From Artemisia argyi (taxonomy: Eukaryota > Streptophyta > Magnoliopsida > Asterales > Asteraceae): 64,000 bases of DNA. The notes under the pieces were generated by a model. The model searched no databases. It saw only the letters and a program-made list of their open reading frames with translations, and had not been told where the DNA came from. Positions 42,507 to 53,367 of this stretch are shown here, piece after piece (the first letter of the stretch is position 1; each line of letters begins with the position of its first letter). The stretch is taken from NCBI GenBank assembly GCA_030686995.1, contig CM060708.1:180657115-180721114 (forward strand), written 5' to 3'. The position numbers and the translations under genes are program-made.

Positions 42507-43484
42507 GAGCAAATTACGAGAATGAACACTTTCTATTACTACTTTACGAAAATAAACCTCGCCTATAAAATTATCGAAAATGAACATTTCACATATTATC
42601 CATTAGATGTATTACTAAATTACTTTCTAACCGTTAGATGTAGTAAAATGAATACTACGCGAGGTGTAGGCGAGGTGAATATCAGAAGTGGCCCTAGGCG
42701 AGGTGATAAGCGAGAACCTAGGCGAGGTTGTGTTGCCAGGCAAGGTCTTGGGTCTTGGCGAGGTTCTAAGCGAGAATGTTGGAGGATCTGGGCGAGGTGA
42801 GGATGGTCTGGGCGAGGTCCTAGCGAGGATACAGGCGAGGTGATTAGCAAAATGAGGTCCAGCGAGTCTTGAGAGAGCCCTAGGCGAGGATCCATGCGAG
42901 GTTCATTTGCAAAATGTGTTGGGTCTAGGCGAGGTCCTAGCGAGGTCCTAGGCGAGGTCGAGGTGGAGTCGTGGAGGCCTAGGCGAGGTCCTAGGCGAGG
43001 TGACGGTTGTGGTGATGGAGGTTGAAGGTGGTGGTGGTGGTGGTGGTGGTGGTGAGATCTCCATTGATGAGTTTTTTGTTTTTGCTTCCAAGATGCATCA
43101 GTTTGCAAAGCAAAACTAGGATAAGTGTTGAAGGGATTAACAAGCACTTTGCTTCCAACATGTTATTTTATACTAGTATCAGTTTTTTGTTTTTGCTTCC
43201 ATTGATGAGTTTTTTGTTTTTGTTTTTGCTTCCAACATGTTATTTTATACTAGTATCAGTATTGAGTTTGCTTCCAAGATCAGTTTGCTTCCATTGATGA
43301 GTTTGCTTCCAAGATATCAGTTTGCTTCCAAGATGTCATCAGTGGCTTGTACTCCTATACTAAGATTCTTTATCAAAGTTATAAAACTTTGATAGTGACA
43401 TATTTTGGTTATTTTGGTAAGACATTGTAAAAATGTTCATTCTCGTAAACTCACTATCTACAAGGTTCATTCTTGTAATTGGTT
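42507..43484. mobile_element. Mutator-like non-autonomous transposon with GCGAGG filler
   Basis: This 978-bp insertion in the solo LTR has a 10-bp direct duplication and inverted ends (GCAAATTACGAGAATGAAC on the left, CCAATTACAAGAATGAAC read inward from the right). The motif TTACGARAATRAAC recurs next to both ends (three times left, twice right), as subterminal transposase-binding repeats do. The length of the duplication fits Mutator-like elements. The interior is unusually GC-rich repeat DNA plus a fragment rich in TTTGCTTCCA repeats (43080-43330). No transposase is present. Confidence 0.6.
42656..43005. repeat. CTAGGCGAGGT-type repeat array
   Basis: GCGAGG occurs about 16 times in 350 bp, often as CCTAGGCGAGGTCCTAGGCG. 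On the minus strand this reads as a long Pro-Arg-Leu-Gly repeat frame with no known domain. It is followed by a (GGT)n run at 43028-43053. Confidence 0.75.
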
Positions 43485-44722
43485 TTATTTAATTAGCTTA
43501 TTTGTGTGAAACTTATTTAGACTTGTCCATTGTACTTATTTGCATCAGTTTACACCAAAGTGGACCCCACATTAGCTCATTTGAGCTTATTTTCACTCTT
43601 GGTCAAAGAAAGTCAACTGTCAAGGGTTTAAGCACTTGAAGTGCTTATTTCCTTGACCACAGTCAAACCCACTTCACAAAAGTTGCTTAAAAACTTATAA
43701 TAAGCAGTTTTGAAAAAGAAAATCTCAAATAAGCCCAACTTAATAGAAGTGATAGCTTCTATTTAAGCCAATTGGCTTATTCTTCAGCTTATTATTAAGC
43801 AATTCCTATTTTTATAATTTTCATAGGCTTCTGGTGTGTAAAAATAATTTTTATAATTTTTTCAGATTTTTCTTGCATCATTTAGTATTTTTCTTAATTT
43901 AAAATAGTTTTTAGTAATTATTAAATAGTTAATAATTAATAATAATTAATTAGAAAATCAGAAACATATAAATTAAATTTTAAAATTAGTTTTTAGTTAT
44001 TTTAGATTTTTACAAATTTTATTTTCAATTTTCTAGTATAATTTAATAATTAATTAGAATTTAGGTTAATTTAAATAATTAAAAAGTAATTAATAATTAG
44101 TTAATAATTAGTAATAATTAATTAAAAAGTCTTAAAAATATATTTTCATTTCTAAAATTAATTTTATAGTATTTTAGATTTTTCTAAGTTTAATTTTTAT
44201 TTTTTTCAAGTTAATTTCATATTTATTTGTATTTTAGGTTACTTTAGTTAATTAAAAATAATTAGAAAATTAGTATTTAATTAATAGTAATTATAAAAAT
44301 AGTGTAAAAATCAGTTTTAAATTTCCAAAAATTTTCTCTCATCATTAGGTTTGTAAAAAGTCAATTTACATACCAGTAGCCTTTCCAGATCACCTTATTC
44401 ACCTTTTCGTACGTTTGTTCGCGTTTTCGGCAAACATACGGTTTTTGGTTTTAAGTAATCTCTTCTAAACCTTTATTCCCGTAATCATTCACATAGCTTT
44501 CCTAAGCTATTTCTGTTAATAATCTCCAAATAATTCTCACAACAAACCCTTTCTGTGAATAATCACCCGATCACAAAGCACGCTAAAGTTACAATTCACA
44601 CCTCAACGGGATTTAACGACCTGGCGATACCTTATATTACCCGGAGCATTGATCTAGGCTATTTGACTTTGTTGACCATTCATTGGTCAATATAAGTTGG
44701 TGGTTTAGTATCAATCACCAGG

Positions 44723-44838
44723 CATGAGCATTTGAACCTTAAATGCAGCAACCATATGTCCAGAGTCTTGACCATCTTTTCTTCCAAGTTTGTATGTAGC
44801 AAAACAGATACTTCTTTATATCACAACTTCTAGATCAC
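44723..44838 (-). pseudogene. Copia element H, start of gag
   Basis: Short minus-strand sequence between the primer-binding site and the solo LTR. It leads into the gag motif MLMPGEYE across the solo-LTR junction. Confidence 0.6.
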
Positions 44839-44852
44839 AAGCTTTGATACCA
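44839..44852 (-). other. Primer-binding site of copia element H
   Basis: TGGTATCAAAGCTT (minus strand) lies two bases after the LTR end ATCAACA and is of the initiator-methionine tRNA type. Confidence 0.7.
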
Positions 44853-44854
44853 CT

Positions 44855-45626
44855 TGTTGATCCCAGTTATATACTTGATCAAATTCCCTTAGCTTGTAAA
44901 GGTTAAGTAATATTAGATAAATCTAAAACAACTTATGTAGAAACTGTCTTGAGTATATTAATTAATATGTGGAATCTAGTATTCAATATTAAGAAGAACT
45001 TTTAATGTAACAGTACTCACAAAAACACAATTTAACAAACAAAACAGCCTCAATATATTGATGAATAATACGAATACTCTTCTAGTGTTATGGTTATACA
45101 ACCTTGAAGCTAATCGACTTTAAAAGAATTACATATCAAACTCAATTCCCTAGGACCTCCTTTTTTAGACTAAGGAGTCCTAGTCGGCTTACAATAACTT
45201 GTTCTCTAAGATAAATATTTACTATAATCTTTTCTATAACTATCTAAATATTCTAAACATATCAAACCGACTATATAATGTATATCTCTTAAACAACATT
45301 AACTTCAACACTAAATAACCTAACCGTCTTAACTCTTGCTTTAGCAGCATTAACTCTTCAGCAGTAGTAATCTAGAACTAGCAGCATTAACTTTGTTCTT
45401 GCAGCATTAACTACTTAGTGTTTTTCCCTTGAAGTTCTCAGCAGTTATAATATACACTAGCAATCTTAACTTCCATAAGCAGTCTTAACTTTCTCACCAG
45501 CAGCATCAAATACTTAGAGCATTTTTCATTGAAGTACTTGAGCAGTCTTAATTCCTTAGAGCGGCAGTAACATAACCATGAGCAGCACCAACATCAACAA
45601 CATCTAGAAGTCTTTGAATCCCAACA
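44855..45626 (-). mobile_element. Copia LTR shared by elements E and H
   Basis: This 772-bp LTR begins (minus) TGTTGGGATTCAAAG and ends CTGGGATCAACA. Upstream (45627-45640) is a purine tract CTTTAGGGGAGGAT belonging to the 3' end of E. Downstream is a primer-binding site and gag of H. One LTR thus serves as the 3' LTR of one copy and the 5' LTR of another, a tandem arrangement. Confidence 0.75.
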
Positions 45627-45640
45627 ATCCTCCCCTAAAG

Positions 45641-46546
45641 TTGATATTTTCACCTAAAATCATCAAGTTTCATTCAAAGCTTTAACCATCACCAGGAGGA
45701 TGCTTCCAAACACTTCATTTTTTATTCTTCAGTTGTATGATAAACCAAATAAGATCCAAACACATCTGAGTATCATATTCAACTGAAATCTTCTCATTCA
45801 ACATCTTTGTCATTGTAGCTTTTCATAGAGGATACTTTTTCTCAACCAACATCCAAATCTGTAGTCCTTTCATTGCCACACAATGAACTCTACAAGTATC
45901 ATACAACTTCTAAAACAATACATCATTCTGAAACTGATCTTGCCATACTCTACCTTCTAGATGTGGTTCAAACATAACCTTCAAATCTCCCCATAAAACT
46001 CTATCCATAATGTCAGTTGGCCTTGTAGATCCATACTTAGCCTTAACCAACTTCCACAGAGTTTCTAGATCCTCCCTATCAAAGCTTTTGAGCATTTGAT
46101 CAAAAGTAATAAACCTCTGAAACTTGCCATCAGCTCTCATATCTCCCAATATAATTTCTTTCCCTCCTTGTGAATTATCTAATTAATAATACTTGGAGGC
46201 TTTATTGCCAAAGGTCAACATCTATATGTATCTCTTCATCATCTTATTTGATTACCATATATTGTTTTAGCTCAACTTTACCTTTGTCATCACTTTCCCT
46301 ATGCTCTTGCTCCTTCTGCTCATTAATCTTTTACTTTTTAGTGCCCTCCTGCTCTAGCTCTTCTCATGCTCTCTTTGAACTCTCTGCCACTTCCTCTATT
46401 TCCATGGGCACAAATGTGTTTACTCTATTTGAAACCTTGTCAAATACTTCTTGAATTTTCTCCAAACTCATGTTCTTGAACTAACTTGGCTTCCAACTAT
46501 CCATGTTCATTAAGTAAGTATGCATTGAACTCCTTTTCTAAGCTTT
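45641..46546 (-). pseudogene. Copia element E, extra 3' ORF, distal part
   Basis: Minus-strand sequence continues the reading from 61567-62616 across element F. It has MHTYLMNMDSWKPS, then NTFVPMEIEEVAESSKRA, and in the frame 46149-45910 RFITFDQMLKSFDREDLETL and YGSTRPTDIMDRVLWGDLKV. Several stops interrupt it. This matches the extra coding region found after RNase H in a large copia family of Asteraceae. Its function is not known. Confidence 0.7.
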
Positions 46547-46551
46547 GGTTG
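46547..46551. repeat. Target-site duplication of element F, left copy
   Basis: GGTTG precedes the 5' LTR and recurs at 61567-61571. Confidence 0.9.
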
Positions 46552-49500
46552 TGGTGAGTACTTATTCACTCACTATTATATGGCCAAAAACCGACCCAAA
46601 ACGACTATTTGAGCTAACAAATGCCAAGAAAACAAGTGTTTTTATGTTGTGAATGTGCAGGAATTGATTTATCAATAAAAGACGAAAAATCACACGAATA
46701 TCGGAAAAACGGTCACGAGAGTAGAAGACGGTCAAAAAGTCAAAGCCAGGGATCCAAAAGTCAGTTTCAGTCCTTCATCTATTCAGACTTGGCAAGTTTA
46801 GTCCCTAAAATATATTTTGAAGAAATTACCATTTTGCCCTTGGAATTTCAGAAGTTACACATATGGTCCTTGTATATTTTTACCAAAATTCTGAGAATAT
46901 AATACAAGTTTGGTCCATGATGTTTCTAGCCCAATGTGCAAATCCAAGTCCACCAATAATATTTCTAAGGCCCAAACCTCACCTTTTTGACCCGAGCCCA
47001 TTTTTTTACCCTCGATCAAATGAGGTCAACACACTATTAATAAACCCAAACGCGTCTTTTATTTTCCCCATTTCCCAAACCCAGAAACCCCCAATTATGA
47101 ACCCTAATTGCTCAAGAGATCAAATTGGCTCGAACCACACCACACCACACAAATTAACCAATGATTTTCTAATCATTAGAGTTTCTAGAAACCCTCACGT
47201 GCTCAGTCATGTGTCAGAGAGAGAGTACTAGATACGAAGTGGACACCTGGCTGATAATGATTGGATGAGTTGTGTCATTCGCTTGCCTTGGATCCTGCTG
47301 ACAAGTCAGAGAAAGGATATACACACGAATTGGGACAGATGGAGCAATATTACTGGTCAGGCCACGTTTCATGATCTAATCCAAGGGCTGTGGTTGATGT
47401 GAAGAAGCACATTCTAATCTAAGGGTTGAGATGAGATAAAAGAAGCACAAAGAGGTGTGAGGATCGCCAGCTTGGCAATCAGACCCAACCCCTTCTCCTC
47501 ATCTATAAATAGGGTAGCATTTTGGCTTAATGAGAGTGTAGTTTTTTAGTGTAATATTACTCTGTCAAAATGTACTCTGCTTATGTAATCTAGTTTAGTA
47601 GTTGTAATTTTTCTTTTGAATTTTAATAAAAGTTTTAATTTCTTTTAACATCAGCTTATTTTTCATCTTATTATAGCCTATTCTGTTTTAAATTCTTATA
47701 TAATCTGCTTATATTAGTTTTATTCAGCTTATTCTCTTCTTTACTTATATCTTATCTTTTAGAAACATTTGCATAAAAATAAAGAAAATAAAAAAAAAAA
47801 TCAGAAAAATAAAAAAATAAAAAAATAATATCATAACTACTATACAGCTTATCATAGAGCTTATTTTACAGCTTTTATAAACTTCACTTTAGCTTCTTAG
47901 CTATTTGTGAAGTTATTTGAGTCTGAGTTGTATTAGACAAGATCAGAAGCTATTTAGATCATTGTTGTTGAGGTGTTGATAGCTGATACAGAATTGAGGA
48001 GAAATCAACCTATCATAAAGATAGGCTTGCTTAGTGAGCCCCCTCTGTTCCTACTGAGGGGGAAATTACTCGGTAAACTCTTGAATTTAATATTCTTTTG
48101 GAATTTCTGTTTTGAATTTTAGTAACTGAGTTAGCATATATAGTGTAGATTAGCTTTTGTTTGAGCACTGTTCCATTGAATTTTTAGTAGAGTAATTGTA
48201 ATTTTGTGATTTGTTAGTAGTATAAGCTTGATTGAATCTGTGTTTAGATTGTTGATCTAATTTCTGAGTAGCTTATAGATTTGTATAAGTTTGTTGATCT
48301 AGTAGTAGAAGCAATTGAGTTTGAATTTGATTTTCAACTTTATAGATTCATCTGTCATATCTGTGGAGATTGAGTTGTTAATGATCTGTCATAAAATTGG
48401 ATCTAAAACTACTGTGGAAGTGATACAATGGAGGGTTGAGTTTCATTTAATAAGTTGAGACTTAAATTGTAAATCCAGAAGGTGTTTCAGTTGACTGTTG
48501 AATTGAGTTGGATTGAAACTGTGTTGATACAGAAGTGTTTGGAATTGCTAGTTGCTGTGTATTGAAGTTGTTGTTTAGTTGATTTTAAGTTACATCTAGC
48601 TTTAATTAGAGTAGATATAGATTTATAAATCAATAAAACAGTAGTTAAGTTAGCATTCAGTCAAAACATTTTTAGGACTGTTTCAAAGGCTGCTGATCTA
48701 AGAGCAGTTTAGTCTATCAAAATAGTTTGTAGGTATGATTTTCTTTTAGATTTGTAGTCTCAGTAGTATAGGTAAACTTTTGCTTCCATTTACTTGTATT
48801 TTGGAACTTGGTAGAAGTGCTTATTGCCCCTGTTTTTAAGCCTAGTTGAGACAGTTGACTGTTTGATCTGTATAGGCCTGCTATTACTTCTCTAAGCTTG
48901 TATTTGATCTAAATTGGCTTATCTGAGTTTATGTGGAGACTTGTTAGAGTTGTTATTAAAAGTTTTGTTTCTGGGATTGTTATTTCTAGTTGTACTGCTT
49001 ATTCACTTTGAGCTTATCTTGAGCTTTTTGCCTTATTTCTTCTTATCTGTGGTACTCTGAGTGGTTTCTTGGTCATAAATTTGTCTTATCTGAGCTTATT
49101 TTAGCATTTCATATTTGAGTTCTTAGTCTCATTCAGTTTGGATCTCAAGTGCTTAATTTTAAGCACTTGAGATAAGCAGTTTTCTTTAAATAAGCAGTTC
49201 CCATTTTCATTTTTATTTCAAATTTTTTATTCATGTTCTTTTTATTATTTTAGATTTTCTGGAATTTTTCCAGATTTTTCCAAAGCTTTTTACTATTTTT
49301 CTTATTTTATTTTGATTTTTATTCAATTTTTAAATAGTTTTAAATAGCAAAAATCAATAAAAATTTAGAAAAAGTTCTGAAAAATACAAAAATAATTTTA
49401 GAATTTCTTTTATAATATTTTAGAATTTTTAGAATTTCATTTTCATTTTTCCAAGTTATTTTTCTATTTTTCCTTATTTTTAATTTATTTTTAATTCGAA

Positions 49501-49870
49501 AAATAGAAAATAAATTCTAGAAAATAAATAAAAAGTCTAAAAAATATTTTTCTTTTTCTTAAAATTCTTTTTATTAGTTTTAAATTTTTAGAAATTATTT
49601 CCAAGTTCGTAGGATATTTTTTTTGATATACGTTACGTTTTAAATTTTACGATTGCGTTTCCGTTTTTACGTTTTTCATACTTGTTTGTGAATACGTGAA
49701 CTATTTGATTGTTATTTTTCACTTTCTCACTTTTCAACTCACGATTTCACGAATCGATATTCTCGATTCCATTCGCCTTCGTTTGGAAAAACGACTCGGG
49801 TGATCCGTATTTTACGCGGATCACTTCGATACTATACTATAATTATTATTATTGGTTTTCACACGAATCA
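46552..49870 (+). mobile_element. Element F, 5' LTR
   Basis: The LTR starts TGGTGAGTACTTATTCACTC and ends TTCACACGAATCA. A TATA box (TATAAAT) is at 47514-47520. Upstream promoter sequence has FF-rich 'CCTTGGATCCTGCTGACAAG' type stretches without a clear array. The AT-rich zone after about 49200 lacks features. Confidence 0.9.
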
Positions 49871-49875
49871 ATTTT

Positions 49876-49892
49876 TGGCGCCGCTGCCGCGG
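49876..49892 (+). other. Primer-binding site of element F
   Basis: TGGCGCCGCTGCCGCGG follows the LTR after five bases (ATTTT). It is complementary to the 3' end of aspartate-type tRNA, as in Athila/Tat elements. Confidence 0.75.
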
Positions 49893-50405
49893 AAGGCCGA
49901 AGTGAATTTTTGAATATCATTTTTGAAAATCGTGTTTTGTTAAGCCTTCCTCTACTTTGTATATATATCTCTATAAAAATTGAAAAATCAAAAACACTTT
50001 TCCTAAAGTGTTTACAAAATACCAAAAAAAAATAATAATAAAAGTTACAGCCTCGACTCGATCGAAAGAAAGGGCGTTGTAAACCGAATAAGTCTCACAA
50101 TATAACGAAAACGTAATTTAGTTGTTTATCGGACTATTTCAATTACTACAACCGAATAAGCGGGAAATACGGATAGCTAAGACATTAAATTGCTAGCTGA
50201 AGAGAGATCCATTCTTCTCTCCCGTCCCGTCGCGCGTGGTTTTGAAAGAAACGATTTTCGATTAACGTTACGTTTTAAGAAAAGAAAAACAAAAGAAATA
50301 AAAAGTTTTTGTGAAAAAAAAAAAAAAAAAAAAAAAAAAACAAAAACAAAAAGATTTTCTTTTCTCTTTTCTTTTTCATTTTCTTTTTAATTTTACTCAT
50401 GGTAT

Positions 50406-52316
50406 ATGCACACCCGATCTTCGTTTGAGAGTCTTACGTCTCCGTTCTCTAACCCCGAGCGGGTTTTACGACATACGAGTCGGGTTCATTTCCTTGACGA
50501 TGAGGAGATGAACCAAAACGAACACAACGGACCCCCGCCGATGGGTGGTCCGCAGCACAATGTGATTCCTCCGGTGGGACCACAACTGGCATTTGATCCA
50601 CGTCCGATGGAAGAACAACTCCAATCACCATTCAATGGTGTGAGGAGAGCTATTGTGATTCCGGACATCAATGCCAATTTTGAGATTAATCACGGATTAC
50701 TCAATTTGATCACGGGTATATCCTTTCACGGGTTCGATAACGAAGACCCTTATGCTCACATCCGAAATTTCACCGACATCGCTGAGACGATTAGAATGAA
50801 CCAAGTGCCTCACGATGTGGTGAAATTGAAGTTGTTTCCTTTCTCCTTAAAAGTTGCAGCCCGGACTTGGCTGGAAAAGGAACCGCCTAACTCAATTCAC
50901 ACTTGGAATGACCTTGCTTCCAAGTTTGTGAATCATTTCTATCCTCCCTCTAAAACTTCTAATCTCCGTTCCCAAATCTTTCGATTCCACCAAGCTTTTG
51001 ATGAATCGTTTAGTGAAGCTTGGGATCGTTTCAAAGATTTGTTGGAAAAATGTCCTAACCATGGGTTCACCGACCTTCAGCAGATTGACACTTTTTATAA
51101 TGGGTTGTTTTATATTGATCAAGATTCACTCAACTCTGCTGCGGGTGGTAACTTGTTGGCTAGAAATACAAATGATGCCTTCACGATAATTGAAAATAAG
51201 GCTCGTGTTAGAATGTCAAGAAATAAGCTTCAAATGCCCAATAATGAGAAAAATATTGATGAAGTAAAAAGTATGATTTTGGCTTTAACAAAGAAAGTCG
51301 ATGCAATGTCTATGGAAAAATCAAGTCATCAAGTCAATGTCGTTAATCAAGGTTGTACTACTTGCGATGGTCCACACCCGTATTATGAATGTCCGACGAC
51401 CGGCTCTTTTGCTCAAGAGAACGTGTATGTTGCGAATATGGGTGGCAACGGTTACCCACCTCTTCAAGGAGACCGTAATCTCCTCAGCTACCGTTCGAGC
51501 CAACATCATGGACCACCCGGGTTTAATCAACCTAATCAAGTGAATCAGAATAACAATGTGCAAAACCGTAATCATCAATTCAATAACAATCAAAATCACA
51601 ACCGAGGAAATAATGGTTTTCAAGGACAAAATCAGAATTTTCAACAAAATCAAAACCGGGGAAACTTTCATCAAGGCCCGCCTCAAGGGAATAATTTTCA
51701 AAACAATGGCAATTTTCAAAACCGTGGGCAAAGTTTTAATAATCAAAATCAAGCTGCTGTTCCAAATCCGTCGCCCACGGAAGATTTGATTAAGCAATTG
51801 CTTCAAAACCAACAAGCTTTTATGACAAAACAAGAGGAAACAACAAGGTTGTTAGCTAATCAAATCAATGATCTTAACAAGCGTTTAAATGATCGACCCT
51901 CGGGCTCTGGAACTTTGCCTAGCAACACGATCGCTAACCCAAGGGGCGATGCAAAAGCGATCATTACAAGGAGTGGTGTTACTTATGATGGACCGACGAC
52001 TCCGACTACCTCTTCTTCTCTACCTCCCAAGGTAGTCGCCCGTGAACCCGAGGTGACAACGGATACGGAAATTCCTATTAATAATGGAAGGACCGAGAAC
52101 ATCCAACCTCCGGTGGTCCCGACGTCTAAAGGAAAAGAAAAGGTTGTTAATGATAATGAAAATGAAACACCCGTTAAAACAAAGTTGCCATATCCGTCAC
52201 GCTTAAATGAACAAAAGCACCGCGAGAAGGATAAAAACCAAATGGAGAAGTTTTATCAGATTTTTCAAGAGTTACATTTTGATATGTCTCGCGGATGCTA
52301 TACATTTGATGCCTAA
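50406..52316 (+). pseudogene. gag: Element F gag
   Basis: This is a 636-codon frame starting MHTRSSFESL after an A-rich leader (A-run 50315-50340). The retrotransposon gag domain spans about residues 95-255 (FHGFDNEDPYAHIRNFTDIA, FPFSLKVAARTWLEKEPPN, KFVNHFYPPSKTSNLRSQI). A knuckle-like CTTCDGPHPYYEC is at 317-329. A strongly Asn/Gln-rich region lies at about 375-455, and a conserved segment before protease is at about 605-625. A one-base shift near 52285-52293 takes the frame out after ELHFDM, and the last residues (RGCYTFDA) are out-of-frame protease-linker sequence. The product would form the capsid of virus-like particles. Confidence 0.88.
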
Positions 52317-53367
52317 ATTTGCTTCGATGCTAAAAGGTCTTTTTAATAATAAAGAAAAGCTTTTTGAAATGTCATGGACTCAAATGAAGGAGAATTGCTC
52401 AGCGGTTCTTCTTAAAAAACTACCCGAAAAGCTTGAAGACCCTGGCAAGTTTCTTATACCGTGCAATTTTCCGGGTATGGTTCAATGCTTCGCCTTGACC
52501 GATCTTGGTGCTAGCATTAACCTTATGCCGATGTCAATTTGGAAAAAGTTGTCTCTTCCTAACTTGACGCCGACGCTTATGACCCTCGAGCTTGCCGACC
52601 GATCAACGTCTCGTCCAATTGGCATAGCTGAGGATATTTTTGTCAATGTTGGGAAATTTCATTTCCCAGCGGATTTTGTGGTTGTTGATTTCGATGCCGA
52701 TCCACGGGTTCCTCTCATTCTCGGGAGAGGTTTCCTAAGGACCGGTCGTGCTTTGATTGATGTTTATGATGAGGAGATTACTTTACGTGTTGGAAATGAA
52801 GCCGTCACTTTTAACCTTGATCAAACCGCGAGATACTCCTCCGATTATGATGTTTCTTCCGTCAACCGTATCGATGTTATTGATGAGACTACGGAGGAGT
52901 ATGCTCAAGAATTTCTTGGTTTTACCGATAATGCTTCGAGTGGCAATCCCACTCCTTCTTTTGAACCGATCGTCTCCGATTCTTCCCTTTCCCTCACTCC
53001 GTTTGAGGGAAGTGATCTCGCTTGGGAAGAAATTAATGCTTGTCTTGCAAATGAATCATTTTCACCGGAATTTGATTATAACAACTTTGATCCGGAGGGG
53101 GACATTTTATTAATTGAAAAATTGTTAAATGAAAAACCGATTGTTTCTTCCCCTCCGGTTGATTTAAAAATGGCAGACGTAAAAGAAGTTAAGCCGTCTA
53201 TTGAGAATCCTCCGGAGCTCGAGCTCAAGGATTTGCCTCCTCATCTCGAATACGCATACTTGGAAAAAAATGAAAAATTACCGATTATAATATCAAAAGG
53301 TTTAAAAGATGAGGAGAAGTCACGACTCTTAGATGTGCTTCGGAAGCATAAAAGTGCGATTGCTTAG
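52207..53367 (+). pseudogene. pro: Element F protease and linker
   Basis: The genuine part starts at about 52290 (ADAIHLMPKFASMLKGLFNN) in the frame offset from gag. The earlier codons overlap gag and are a shadow. The aspartic protease has the DLG variant active site (ALTDLGASINLMP) and the flap/ILGRGFLRTGRALIDV block. A Pro/Ser/Glu-rich linker follows. The frame ends at an amber codon (53365-53367), but the same frame reads on into RT ([16 protein letters not shown]), so the stop is a lesion and not a gene end. Confidence 0.85.

Larger units (their letters stand above)
40182..44717 (+). mobile_element. Solo LTR of a gypsy (Athila/Tat-type) element
   Basis: This 4536-bp block starts TGATGAGTGCTCAAACACTC and ends AGTATCAATCA, like the A1 and F LTRs. 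It is flanked by CCAGG on both sides (40177-40181, 44718-44722). No interior, primer site or second LTR is present, so it is the product of LTR-LTR recombination. It includes repeated 'TTTGGTCCCTG'-type strings (40490-40670), a C-run near 40883, a TATA box TATATATA (41135-41142), AT-rich DNA and a nested transposon (42507-43484). Confidence 0.8.

Noticed and set aside
42620..43147. Minus-strand 175-codon Pro/Arg/Leu/Gly repeat frame
   Set aside because: It arises from the GCGAGG repeat array, which lacks stops on this strand. There is no domain or start context.
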